A DNA stretch of 64,000 bases from an uncultured Actinomycetes bacterium (GTDB taxonomy: Bacteria; Actinomycetota; Acidimicrobiia; Acidimicrobiales; RAAP-2). The notes under the pieces are model-generated. The model was given only the letters and a program-made list of their open reading frames with translations, was not told the origin of the DNA and ran no database searches. This document shows positions 17,263-25,798 of the stretch, in pieces. The translations under genes and the position numbers were made by a program. The stretch spans positions 19,893 through 83,892 of the forward strand of contig CAIKUQ010000045.1 of assembly GCA_903830655.1 (NCBI GenBank), written 5' to 3'. Positions within the stretch are counted from its first letter, which is position 1. Each line of letters opens with the position of its first letter.

Positions 17263-17520
17263 TCAGCCGTCGATCATGAAAACACCATGCTGCCAAATCG
17301 AGGATACGAGCATTAGACAATTGCCAAGGATTGACACCAGAATCGAAGAATCTACAGAACGTATGTCAATTCCATGTATCTCTAGTAATGGAAATTCATC
17401 TTTCACCGAGCTAACTAATTCGCTGGCGCTAATACTTACCTTTATGCCCTCATCGGAGACTTCGCCCATAGAAATAGTTCCGCCAAGACTGAGTACTACA
17501 ACTCTTCTTGAATTGCTCAC
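17263..17520 (-). pseudogene. truncated L-asparaginase (N-terminal fragment)
   Basis: Only 85 codons. The opening VVVLSLGGTISMGEVSDEG is the asparaginase N-terminal signature with the catalytic Thr of GGTI. It is followed by IDIRSVDSSIL, which aligns with the usual second block. A functional asparaginase has about 330 residues; this frame stops where the GTDT catalytic motif should appear, and I found no continuation in the other frames before trpD. Its start overlaps the amidohydrolase stop (ATGA), so it was once the last gene of the operon. The catalytic Asp/Lys residues are missing, so it should be inactive. Confidence 0.7.
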
Positions 17521-18665
17521 GAATGCGCAATGCCATAGAGGTGCATTGCATTAGTTCGTCCAATCATCGTGATAACACGAATTGCATCGTTGAGAGTGCA
17601 ATCATTTTCTTCGACCCAAGTCGAAAGAACTCGAGCCATTCCACGACGCCATAGTTTTGCACCAAGAAAATGCAATTCCACCGGCCCCCATCCATCACTC
17701 GAGTAAAGCTGTTTAGAGAAAGGACCAATCTCAAGTGACTCCGCGACAATCTGTGCGCTTTGAAGTCCCGAGTAGTTGAGCGCCTCGCCTACATCAAAAA
17801 ATACATGTGGAAACATCTGTGAAAGGTATGCAGCCTCACGGTGATAAGGGTAACAATGCAGTAGCGCAACTGAAGCTCCAGATGTTTCAGTTGCTTTCAA
17901 AAAGTCGGTCAAAAGTGCCGGATTAGCCCTAACCAAATTTATGTCTGAATCACCATACCCAATGTGAATTTGAAGTGGTAGGCCCGTATCAATACCAGAC
18001 CACATCAAGAAGCTAAGTAAGACAGGATCTTCGACACGAATTTTTCCTGACTTCGCGCATTCACGTATCCAAACATCAGCGGCACTCAAAACATCTGCTT
18101 CACTCGGTCGTTGCTGAGGAACATCGAGACCGTATCGGTACGCGGCGATTGATTTCGTGCCAACAATTCCTCTGGAAACGGCTGAAGCCAATTCCTCACG
18201 AACTCCGTTCGCAAATTCTGCTGCGCTTATTTCACTGCGGACCAACTGTTCAGCAACTGCTTCTAGGCGAACTATTTCATATGTAGGTGCATTGGAGAGT
18301 GCTGCCATTTCCTCTAGATTGGCGAGCTCCCCCGTCGCAAATCCCGTGTCAATGATGAGTGCTCCCAATGAAGCTGCACGCAACAATCGAGCATTCACCT
18401 CCTCAACCCCAAGTTCTAAACGTCTGGCAACGTACAGTTCAGGCGCTGCAAATTCATCTAGACCCAGTTCTGGAGCACAGAATTTACGAATCGCCAAACC
18501 AACTTGTGAGTCAAAGTTTGTGGTTCCAATTCTTCGCGGACGATCAGATTCCGTGATGACATTTTCAAACTTCTCACGACTTAACTCAACACGTAACGTT
18601 CCATGTACATGATGATCAATTAGTAAAAGTTGATCGAGCGCTTCAATAATGGCTGGGTGCGTCAT
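17517..18665 (-). CDS. amidohydrolase family protein, FluG N-domain-like
   Basis: This 382-residue TIM-barrel amidohydrolase has an opening metal motif LIDHHVHG, a later LQIHIGYGD (barrel His), LLHCYPYHREA and SSDGWGP (terminal Asp). This matches the amidohydrolase-2 group that is fused to a glutamine-synthetase domain in fungal FluG and is often encoded beside GS-like genes in bacteria. It lies downstream of the aminotransferase and overlaps the asparaginase remnant. Hydrolysis of an amide or gamma-glutamyl intermediate is an inference from context. Only a weak purine-rich RBS precedes the ATG. Confidence 0.75.
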   Translation of the reverse strand: MTHPAIIEALDQLLLIDHHVHGTLRVELSREKFENVITESDRPRRIGTTNFDSQVGLAIRKFCAPELGLDEFAAPELYVARRLELGVEEVNARLLRAASLGALIIDTGFATGELANLEEMAALSNAPTYEIVRLEAVAEQLVRSEISAAEFANGVREELASAVSRGIVGTKSIAAYRYGLDVPQQRPSEADVLSAADVWIRECAKSGKIRVEDPVLLSFLMWSGIDTGLPLQIHIGYGDSDINLVRANPALLTDFLKATETSGASVALLHCYPYHREAAYLSQMFPHVFFDVGEALNYSGLQSAQIVAESLEIGPFSKQLYSSDGWGPVELHFLGAKLWRRGMARVLSTWVEENDCTLNDAIRVITMIGRTNAMHLYGIAHS

Positions 18666-18699
18666 AACACTTCTTTCTTAATTATGAAGTACTACGAAC

Positions 18700-20040
18700 T
18701 TACCAACCAGCATATCCAGCAAGAACTTCTGGAGAAACCTTGCCAGCTACAGCATCAATGATTGCTTGATTAACTATTTCAATAGAACGATCGATTTCTT
18801 GGTCAGTTATGACAAGTGGAGGTGTTACTTCAAGAACATTGCCACCTACGCGGTACACGCATACCCCTAATTCAAAGGCTCGATAGACAACGGCAGATGC
18901 GAGTGCACCATCAGGTGTATTTGACTCCTTATCGGTTACCAGTTCGATTCCATTTGCCAATCCATGACCACGTATGTCGCCAATCCGAGGATGATTAAGA
19001 GACGTAAATCCAGCACGGATACGCTCTCCTGCGCGCGCAGAACGACGAACAAGGTCTTCTTCTTGAATCACTTTAAGTACTTCTCTAGCAACGGCTGAGC
19101 AAATGGGGTTACCGGCGGTAGTCAGTAGCGCTGCAGCTGCAGGCCCATCGAAAATTTCTGCTGGTCCAATTGCGGCTGAAATTGGAAGACCATTTCCAAG
19201 AACTTTTCCGAAACAAACAATGTCTGGAATTACACCGTCAATTTCAAACGCATGCATCATTCCTGGACGTCCAAGACCAACCTTGACCTCATCAACGCAT
19301 AAGAGAACTCCATAACGGCGACATAGCGTTTCTATTCCTTTAAGAAATCCAGGAGGTGGAACCACCATTCCACCGTCGGCAAGCATTGGTTCGACCATTA
19401 TTGCAGCGACATCGCCTACTGCAAAGAGGGCTTCAACTTGTGAATATGTTGCTACAAGTGGATCAGTGCCATCAGTTGGAGGACGAAATGGGTTCGGATA
19501 ATCAACAAAAGCAGTGTCACTATCGGCAACAACAGCACCTGCATCAACGTGAACGCCAGACGCTGCCATAGCAAGTCCAATTCCTCCGTGATACGAATTA
19601 GAAAAGACCACCAACTTGTGTTTACCGGAATTAAAGCGAACTGCTCTCAACGCAACGTCACATGCATCTGAGCCAGCATGGCCTAAATACACTCGACGAT
19701 CTCCGGTACCAGGAACAATCGCCAGTAATTCTTCAGCGAGGCCCACCGACTCATGATGCACTGCAGAGAGGCCACCTGCTCCGGGAGGAGTTTTTGCGGC
19801 CTTCGTCATTGCCTCAACAATGCGAGGATGGCCGTGACCCAGACCAGCAGCTGTCCATGTTGCTGTGAGGTCTATGAGCTCGCGCCCACCAACCTCAACA
19901 AGCGTCGAACCATGTCCCGATTCAAGAGCCAAAGGGAAAAATCGTAATTTTTCAATTCCTGCAACTACTGCCAGGTCGCGGCGGTAAAGCGCCGCCGCGC
20001 CTGGAGCAATGGAATCAAGTCCGAGCGGTTCTTTCATCAA
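18700..20040 (-). CDS. class III (PLP) aminotransferase
   Basis: This 446-residue omega-aminotransferase belongs to the GABA/ornithine group. The PLP lysine is K279 in FGKVLGNGLP, the ring-pairing Asp is D250 in CVDEVKVGLGRPG, and SYHGGIGLAMAASG is the cofactor-phosphate loop. The DEVKVGLGRPG segment differs from the commoner DEVQTGFGRTG, so the substrate may differ from GABA. Its start overlaps the permease stop (ATGA). In the proposed pathway it would remove the terminal amino group of an amine or amino acid. GABA aminotransferase is possible but unproven. Confidence 0.85.
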   Translation of the reverse strand: MMKEPLGLDSIAPGAAALYRRDLAVVAGIEKLRFFPLALESGHGSTLVEVGGRELIDLTATWTAAGLGHGHPRIVEAMTKAAKTPPGAGGLSAVHHESVGLAEELLAIVPGTGDRRVYLGHAGSDACDVALRAVRFNSGKHKLVVFSNSYHGGIGLAMAASGVHVDAGAVVADSDTAFVDYPNPFRPPTDGTDPLVATYSQVEALFAVGDVAAIMVEPMLADGGMVVPPPGFLKGIETLCRRYGVLLCVDEVKVGLGRPGMMHAFEIDGVIPDIVCFGKVLGNGLPISAAIGPAEIFDGPAAAALLTTAGNPICSAVAREVLKVIQEEDLVRRSARAGERIRAGFTSLNHPRIGDIRGHGLANGIELVTDKESNTPDGALASAVVYRAFELGVCVYRVGGNVLEVTPPLVITDQEIDRSIEIVNQAIIDAVAGKVSPEVLAGYAGW

Positions 20041-21548
20041 ACTTCAGGTGTTGGGAATGGACCCTTTCCGTGACCAGACGATGCAGGCATGTTTTTACCC
20101 TCTGCCTCCCCCAAGTCACGAGTGAGACCCTTGCTTACCTTGACAGCAATTGCTGGCATTGCAACGAGAATGACAACTGCGACCAGCATTGCAGCAAATG
20201 CAACAAATGGTGCAGCTGTCCACGATGTTTGTGATTTCACGTTGTAGTAGAAAACGGCAGCAATCAAGGCTGATCCCAGAATTGGAATAACAACTTCCAC
20301 AATCTTTTCGCGACGTTCAGTAACCAAGTGTTTGATCGTTCCAATCTCAACCATGAGATATGCCACCATGAGTGCAATTGCACCAATAGTTGAGTAGTAG
20401 AAGTACATGTCAAGTGCAGAGTCACCAGTACCAAGAATAGGGTGACCAGCTACAAATGAAATCAATGAGACTACGAACGTAATAGCAATGATGGCAGTTA
20501 GTGCACTCGTTGGCTCACCACGCTTATCGAGCTTGCCCCAAACTTTAGGACCAACACCGTCACGAGAGAACGTAAACAACAAGCGACCCGCAGTACCTGC
20601 CGAGCCCAACAAGCAGCCAAATGAAGACATAATTGCTGTGAAGGAGAGAACTAACGAGAACCAAAGCCCAACGTAATTGTGTCCAAGTTGAGCTAGCGAG
20701 TTACCAGAATGTGAGAACGCAGTCACACCAGCGCTATTTGCTCCGAACCCTACTGTTTGAACAAACATCACAACAACGAACAAGATGCTTGATCCAACTA
20801 CGCAGGCAAGCAGTGCACGAGGAATGTTGCGACGTGGGTTATTTGTTTCCTCGCCAAGTGCGGCCGCACCCTCGAAGCCTCCCCACGAAAGTAGTGCACC
20901 GACAACCGCACCCATAATCACTGAGAAATGCTGTCCTTTGAAACTAAAGACTGAAAGTGTAAGGCCACCCGCGTGGTGATTTCCCCCTTTAGCTAAAACA
21001 ACGATGCTTAGTATCGCCATGCAGGCAACTCCAATGCCTTCAATAACTAGCAAAACCTTTACCACTGAACGAAATTCACGAGTGGCCAACATTGTTGCGA
21101 GTGCAAGACCTATGCCACCACTAAGCAACCAAGGCACGTGCGTAGGATGTGCAGGGTTATTCTGTGCATTAGCGACGAATGCATTGACAAAGCTGCCCAT
21201 CGCACCTACATTTCCGATTGCGAAAAATAGATAGGTAATCATGATGCCCCATCCTGAGAACAATCCAGCACGCGGGCCTAGGGTGTTACCCACAAGTGCA
21301 TATGCCGATCCTCCGCCGCTGTAACGCTGAGTTAAGCGAACAAATCCATGCGATATAAGCAAAATACATAATCCACCTAAAACGAAGATTAATGGAACTG
21401 CTTTACCAACCGCTGCCGCGGATCCTTGACCATTGCCTGACATCGCAAGACTTGGGCCTACGATTCCCAACGACAAACCAAGTGCCCCCCACAGTGTGAG
21501 ATTTCTACGAGGTTTTACGCTGGCATCGCTAAGTGTATTTTGACTCAT
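20037..21548 (-). CDS. APC superfamily amino-acid/amine permease
   Basis: This is a permease of about 503 residues with roughly 12-13 hydrophobic helices, of the amino acid-polyamine-organocation superfamily. The first helix has LGLSLGIVGPSLAMSGNGQG, the glycine-rich substrate-binding break typical of APC proteins. GAVVGALLSWGGFEGAAALGEE is the conserved TM6 region with the FEGAA motif seen in amino-acid and ethanolamine/polyamine porters. I chose the ATG at 21548 because AGGGGG lies 6 bases upstream; the open frame extends 13 codons further. It is encoded between the GS-like ligase and the aminotransferase, so it likely imports their substrate. Confidence 0.88.
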   Translation of the reverse strand: MSQNTLSDASVKPRRNLTLWGALGLSLGIVGPSLAMSGNGQGSAAAVGKAVPLIFVLGGLCILLISHGFVRLTQRYSGGGSAYALVGNTLGPRAGLFSGWGIMITYLFFAIGNVGAMGSFVNAFVANAQNNPAHPTHVPWLLSGGIGLALATMLATREFRSVVKVLLVIEGIGVACMAILSIVVLAKGGNHHAGGLTLSVFSFKGQHFSVIMGAVVGALLSWGGFEGAAALGEETNNPRRNIPRALLACVVGSSILFVVVMFVQTVGFGANSAGVTAFSHSGNSLAQLGHNYVGLWFSLVLSFTAIMSSFGCLLGSAGTAGRLLFTFSRDGVGPKVWGKLDKRGEPTSALTAIIAITFVVSLISFVAGHPILGTGDSALDMYFYYSTIGAIALMVAYLMVEIGTIKHLVTERREKIVEVVIPILGSALIAAVFYYNVKSQTSWTAAPFVAFAAMLVAVVILVAMPAIAVKVSKGLTRDLGEAEGKNMPASSGHGKGPFPTPEV

Positions 21549-21605
21549 GTGATTCCCCCTATTCACGGCCCGACTTGGACCGATCACTTTTTTTAAACTG
21601 TACTG

Positions 21606-22961
21606 CTACGACGACCATGTGTACCGATACATTTCAATTAATTCTTCGCGAGATGATTGAGCCGAAAGAATGACTTCTCGACCTCGAACTGCACCAATCG
21701 CTTCAATCATTGAATCTCCAAGTATTGAACGGACAATATCACTCGTACATGTCGCAAGTAGGTTTTCAGCTTGGTCAGTACTAAATGACGAAATTTGGTC
21801 TGCAGTCCCCTCGAAAACATTAGGATTTACTGGTGCCTCAACTGGCAGGGCAATCTTCTCATCTATTCCACGTTCGATGAACCCCAAGATAGTGGCCAGC
21901 GCCGCATATGGATTAGCTGTGTGGTCTGTAACTTTGATTTCGACATTTGCTCCATGTGGATTACCGGGCGTCGCCTGACAGAGCCGAACTGCCGCTTCGC
22001 GATTTTCAACTCCCCAACATACCCATGCACCTGACCACTTTCCTGGAAGTAGACGCACACTCGACAGAAGAGAAGGCGCCAGCACCCCAAGTGATTCAGG
22101 AAGCCAGCGCAGTAGGCCTCCAATTGCGGAGGCGCCTTCTTGAGTTAGCCCTCTCTCGTATGCTCCACCAGAAAAAATTGGCGCACCTCGTTGAGTAAGA
22201 CTGCAGTGAACGTGTGCTCCATTACCAAGTCCATCATTGAGAGATTGTGGAGCGAATGAGAGCTTCTTGCCATGACGACGTGCAACTCGTGACAAAATTA
22301 ATCGTGTCACGACCAGGACATCAGCTGCTTCTACAGGGTTAAGTGGCGGAGTAGAAAGTTCAATCTGACCTAAGCCAGCTTCGGCGTGCAGTTGCTCAAG
22401 TTCAATACCTGCAATGCGCAGTCCGCTCGCAATGTCAGCAAAAAACTCTTCATTATCCATCATCGCTCGAAGTCCATAGGCTGGGCCACCACCAACATCA
22501 CCAGTTTTCTCATCAAACCAAGTGAATTCAATTTCATAAGCGCAACGAGCATCAAAATCAGCAGCCACCAAACGCTGGTACTGACTCCGTAGCCTTGCAC
22601 GTGGACAGTGATCTAAAGAATTACCTTCTTGGTCAAAAATGTCGAATGGGGCCCACGCGACACCGTCGCCAAGAATCCGTGCCGCGCTGAGGTCAGCACG
22701 CATGCGCATGTCACCGACAACTGAAAATGATGGTGTTATCGCTAAAACATCATCGATAGAAAATACGGCCCATGAATACGAAGCACCTAAACCGCTGCGA
22801 TGGATTGCAGAAGTTCGTTCAATTGGTACTTGCTTAGCTCGAGCAATGCCTGCATTGTCGATATACGTTCCGATAAGAGTGTGCACGTTCGACTTTTCTA
22901 GTTTCGAAACGAAATCAGATAATTCCTGGTCATTAAAAATTGGCATTATTACGTTGGTCAC
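21606..22961 (-). CDS. glutamine synthetase family ligase (gamma-glutamyl-amine synthetase-like)
   Basis: This is a GS-fold ATP-dependent ligase, about 452 residues. It has the metal/substrate motifs YEIEFTWFDE, LHAEAGLGQIELS, GLGNGAHVHCSL, WGVENREAAVRL and VEIKVTDHTANPYAALA. Several differ from true GlnA (HxxVAPGQ, SGMHxHxS, ExRLPD), and the ExR arginine is Lys here, which fits a PuuA/FluG-like enzyme that glutamylates an amine. The GTG at 22959-22961 has GGAGG five bases upstream and is preferred over a TTG that lies before that Shine-Dalgarno. It is the first gene of the operon ligase-permease-aminotransferase-amidohydrolase-(asparaginase). Confidence 0.85.
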   Translation of the reverse strand: MTNVIMPIFNDQELSDFVSKLEKSNVHTLIGTYIDNAGIARAKQVPIERTSAIHRSGLGASYSWAVFSIDDVLAITPSFSVVGDMRMRADLSAARILGDGVAWAPFDIFDQEGNSLDHCPRARLRSQYQRLVAADFDARCAYEIEFTWFDEKTGDVGGGPAYGLRAMMDNEEFFADIASGLRIAGIELEQLHAEAGLGQIELSTPPLNPVEAADVLVVTRLILSRVARRHGKKLSFAPQSLNDGLGNGAHVHCSLTQRGAPIFSGGAYERGLTQEGASAIGGLLRWLPESLGVLAPSLLSSVRLLPGKWSGAWVCWGVENREAAVRLCQATPGNPHGANVEIKVTDHTANPYAALATILGFIERGIDEKIALPVEAPVNPNVFEGTADQISSFSTDQAENLLATCTSDIVRSILGDSMIEAIGAVRGREVILSAQSSREELIEMYRYTWSS

Positions 22962-23069
22962 TTCATCCTCCTCCAAACAAAATAGTCCAGGTTCTATAAG
23001 TTTTGTTAGTGTGTGAGAGTTACTACAAAATAGCGTTTAGACATCAATTAAGCGCTCGAGAGAGGTCAT

Positions 23070-23909
23070 ATGTGCCGATTGCTCGCTTTTGCCTCAAGTG
23101 ATAACACGACAATTGAATCATTGTTAACACCTGAAGAATTTGATAACTATCGAAAACTATCGGAACTTCACGGAGACGGCTGGGGAGCAGCTTGGCAGAC
23201 CAATGGTTCCTCAGTCCAACAAGCAAACTCAGTTGAACGAGCTATTGACGATGATAATTTTCTTTACATCTCGAAAAAGTCAGCGAATATAGGTATTGTC
23301 CATTTACGCTGGGCTACAACAGGATTTCCCGTATGTGTTGAAAATACCCACCCCTTCGCAGCTGGTAGCTGGCGATTCGCTCATAACGGTGCAATCGCCA
23401 ACAGTGATCGATTGCTCAACGAATTAAGTCCAGCGAGGCGAGTTGCACTGAATGGAACTACAGATTCAGAAATGTATTTTCAATTGCTACTAGAAAACAT
23501 CGAAAAAACTGGTGATGTTGTAACCGCCATACAGGCAACTGTAAAAACAATTCGCAAAGTATGCGGACTCGGATCACTCAATTGCTTGCTTCTGAGTGAT
23601 GGCAGGATGATTGCAGTTCAGGCTTACGGTGAAACCCCTTCTCCAACCGATTCACTTGCAGTGCAGTTAGGTGGCATTGATAAGTTGCCAATTGGACACG
23701 GTGATGAGTACTACCACTTACGATTTACCGTACGAGATGGCAGTATTCTCGTAGCTTCCACCGGAGTTGGCGGTGAAGGATGGGAAGATCTTGGTGAGGA
23801 CTCGATCATTGATGTGAACTTTGCGAGAGGCGATGTGAAAATTCATAATCTGTCTGACGGCGATGTGGTGAGGACTATTCCACTATCCCCCACGATTGCA
23901 GTCGAATAA
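23070..23909 (+). CDS. class II glutamine amidotransferase, EgtC/YafJ-like
   Basis: This 279-residue Ntn-hydrolase starts MCRLLAF, with Cys2 as the N-terminal nucleophile after Met removal. It has GDGWGAAW, HLRWATTG, NTHPFAAGSWRFAHNG and TDSEMYFQLL, all class II amidotransferase signatures, and no fused synthase domain. Free-standing members include EgtC, which cleaves a gamma-glutamyl amide in ergothioneine synthesis. It is divergent from the GS-like operon, so a gamma-glutamyl hydrolase role (like PuuD in Escherichia coli) is plausible. Base use is strikingly A+T-rich: 23101-23160 has 17 G+C in 60. A GAGAGG Shine-Dalgarno is 5 bases upstream. Confidence 0.82.
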   Translation: MCRLLAFASSDNTTIESLLTPEEFDNYRKLSELHGDGWGAAWQTNGSSVQQANSVERAIDDDNFLYISKKSANIGIVHLRWATTGFPVCVENTHPFAAGSWRFAHNGAIANSDRLLNELSPARRVALNGTTDSEMYFQLLLENIEKTGDVVTAIQATVKTIRKVCGLGSLNCLLLSDGRMIAVQAYGETPSPTDSLAVQLGGIDKLPIGHGDEYYHLRFTVRDGSILVASTGVGGEGWEDLGEDSIIDVNFARGDVKIHNLSDGDVVRTIPLSPTIAVE

Positions 23910-23930
23910 AAGAAATATCACTGAGATGTG

Positions 23931-23959
23931 CTCATGTGCTTATCCCAACTACACATGAG
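23931..23959. repeat. 8-bp inverted repeat after amidotransferase
   Basis: CTCATGTG (23931-23938) and CACATGAG (23952-23959) form a perfect stem with a 13-base loop, 22 bases after the gene. There is no T-run, so it is a weak terminator at best; an operator is possible. The remaining gap to 24066 contains another short A+T palindrome (AATTATT...AATAATT) and no gene. Confidence 0.4.
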
Positions 23960-24066
23960 AATCAATAGTCCGCACGCCTACCAGAAACTAATTATTAAGA
24001 AATAATTGAAAGAGATTAAGAGCTCAGCATCATTTGGGGAGTTTAAGTGTCGCTACGCACCACGTC

Positions 24067-24942
24067 CTACTTGGACGCAATGTCCTTGGCAATCGCTTCG
24101 AGGTGGTTTAGCCAAATCGACATGTGGCCATCTTCGGCGAAATAGTGAGCGCTGGCTCCTGGAATCGACTTGGTCAGCCAGTCTCCGTGCGAGGAGGGCA
24201 CCATTAGGTCGTTACTGCCATACCAAAGAGAGACCGGCACCGTAATCTCCTGTGGAGAAAACCCCCAGGGCTTGAGGAATGCTCGATCGTCATCAAAAAA
24301 GCCGTCGCTGCTCGTGGCAAAGGCGTGGGCGTATTCCATCGCCGCTCTTTCACGAAGGTACAAAGGAGCCCACGCTTCTTTGTCCACCTCGGACATAACG
24401 TCACCAAATAAATCAATCACGCTGTCAACGGTCGCTCCCTTGAAGGCGTCGCCCGCTGCTCGGGCGTGTTGTTCGTATTCCGGGCCACCGACTTTGGCAA
24501 GTTCGAATTCGTCAATATTGGCTTGACCCATACCTTCGGTCCAGTCAAAGTCAGCGTCGATTGGAGCCACGCCCGCAACCGAAAGCGCCCCCGTGCAACG
24601 TGGGTCCAGCGCCGCGCAGGCTAATGAGTGTGGCCCTCCACCGGACCAGCCAACCGATACGTACGAAGAGCGACTCTCTTTGTCAAGGATCGCTCCGATA
24701 TCTTTGACCACGTCGCCGATGGTTCGTCCCTCACGGCGAGCGGACTGGCCATAGCCAGCGCGAGAGTACGCAATCACAAAAAAATCGCCCATTGTGAGTA
24801 GCTCTTGGTATTGCATAAAGGTAAATACGCAGCCCGGCGTTCCATGGTGAAAGACCACCGTCTGGCCGTTGGGGTTGCCAATTGTTGCGTATTCGAGGTT
24901 GCGTCCATCGACTGTTGTGAGTGAGCGAAGTGAAAGTTCCAT
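24067..24942 (-). CDS. alpha/beta hydrolase
   Basis: This is an alpha/beta hydrolase of about 291 residues. Its HHGTPGC oxyanion-loop motif is followed by the nucleophile elbow VGWSGGGPHSLA (Ser in GWSGG), with an acid in WYGSNDLMVPSSHG and the base in EDGHMSIW. This is the GWSGGG subgroup of epoxide hydrolase/haloperoxidase-like proteins. The ATG at 24942 is preferred because TAAGAT lies 8 bases upstream; a TTG three codons earlier is also open. Base composition returns to that of the core genome here, marking the right side of the A+T-rich block. Substrate unknown. Confidence 0.8.
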   Translation of the reverse strand: MELSLRSLTTVDGRNLEYATIGNPNGQTVVFHHGTPGCVFTFMQYQELLTMGDFFVIAYSRAGYGQSARREGRTIGDVVKDIGAILDKESRSSYVSVGWSGGGPHSLACAALDPRCTGALSVAGVAPIDADFDWTEGMGQANIDEFELAKVGGPEYEQHARAAGDAFKGATVDSVIDLFGDVMSEVDKEAWAPLYLRERAAMEYAHAFATSSDGFFDDDRAFLKPWGFSPQEITVPVSLWYGSNDLMVPSSHGDWLTKSIPGASAHYFAEDGHMSIWLNHLEAIAKDIASK

Positions 24943-24992
24943 AGGGCGCAATCTTAATATTCATTGAATCACCAATCTAGAAGAGGGGAACA

Positions 24993-25019
24993 ATGGCCCT
25001 CCGCCCTAGAATTGACTAA
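24993..25019 (+). CDS. possible 8-codon upstream ORF before trpC
   Basis: ATG GCC CTC CGC CCT AGA ATT GAC TAA encodes MALRPRID. It has a good Shine-Dalgarno (AGAGGGG) 4 bases upstream and its TAA overlaps the trpC ATG by one base (TAATG), the geometry of translational coupling. It contains no Trp codon, so it is not a classical attenuator peptide. A competing reading is that trpC is leaderless from TAGAAT at 25007-25012, in which case this ORF is chance. Confidence 0.25.
   Translation: MALRPRID
25007..25012 (+). promoter_or_regulatory. candidate leaderless -10 of trpCFBA
   Basis: TAGAAT ends 6 bases before the trpC ATG, the same spacing as at trpD, trpG, the pirin gene and the aldolase gene. 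trpC has no Shine-Dalgarno of its own. Confidence 0.4.
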
Positions 25020-25798
25020 TGGGAACCTACCTCGACGACATCGTGACTCGTCACCGAGTGCGCGCTGCGAGCGATACCCGTAATTGGCGAGAACGTATGG
25101 AAGTGGTGGTTCCTCGCAGCTCGACATTCGCACAGTCTCTCAGGGCCGGTGAAAACATCGCGGTGATTGCCGAAATCAAACGTAAGAGCCCCTCTAAAGG
25201 ATGGCTCGCACCAACACTTGATTGCGTTCACATGGCTGCTCTCTATGCGCAAAGTGGGGCCAGCGCCATCTCGGTACTCACTGATGAAGATGGTTTTGGG
25301 GGAACGCTCCAGGACCTGCGCGACGTAAGTGCGGTTAGTCCGCTCGCGTTGCTCCGGAAAGATTTCACCGTTTGCCACAATGACGTACTCGACGCCTTTG
25401 ATGCTGGCGCAGACGCAATTCTGCTAATCGTGGCCGCCCTTACCGACGGCGAGCTCTCTGAATTTCACGCACTGGCTACACAGCTCGGGATGGACGTCTT
25501 AGTTGAAATTCACTCTGAGGGAGAAGCCGAGCGCGCGGTGGCTCTCGGATCTTCAATCATTGGTATCAATCAACGCAACCTCAACACGTTCGAAGTTGAT
25601 TCAGACCACGCTGCTCAGCTGGCCTCTAGCTTGCCCAGTCACGTAATTAAAGTCTGCGAATCAGGATTACGAACTCCTGACGACGTGGCTACCGCCAGCC
25701 GAGCTGGCTTTGACGCCGTGCTTGTTGGTGAGCACTTCGTTACTAGTAACAATCCTGGAGACCTGGTTCGAGCCTTTGCGAGCATTGCGCGATCATGA
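25019..25798 (+). CDS. trpC: indole-3-glycerol phosphate synthase
   Basis: This enzyme closes the indole ring from CdRP, 259 residues. It has the catalytic/binding stretch VIAEIKRKSPSKG (E52, K54), the second catalytic lysine in LLRKDFTV, IIGINQRNL and ESGLRTPDDV. It is first in trpC-trpF-trpB-trpA, with the trpF ATG overlapping its stop (ATGA). It is not fused to trpF, unlike in enterobacteria. Confidence 0.95.
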   Translation: MGTYLDDIVTRHRVRAASDTRNWRERMEVVVPRSSTFAQSLRAGENIAVIAEIKRKSPSKGWLAPTLDCVHMAALYAQSGASAISVLTDEDGFGGTLQDLRDVSAVSPLALLRKDFTVCHNDVLDAFDAGADAILLIVAALTDGELSEFHALATQLGMDVLVEIHSEGEAERAVALGSSIIGINQRNLNTFEVDSDHAAQLASSLPSHVIKVCESGLRTPDDVATASRAGFDAVLVGEHFVTSNNPGDLVRAFASIARS

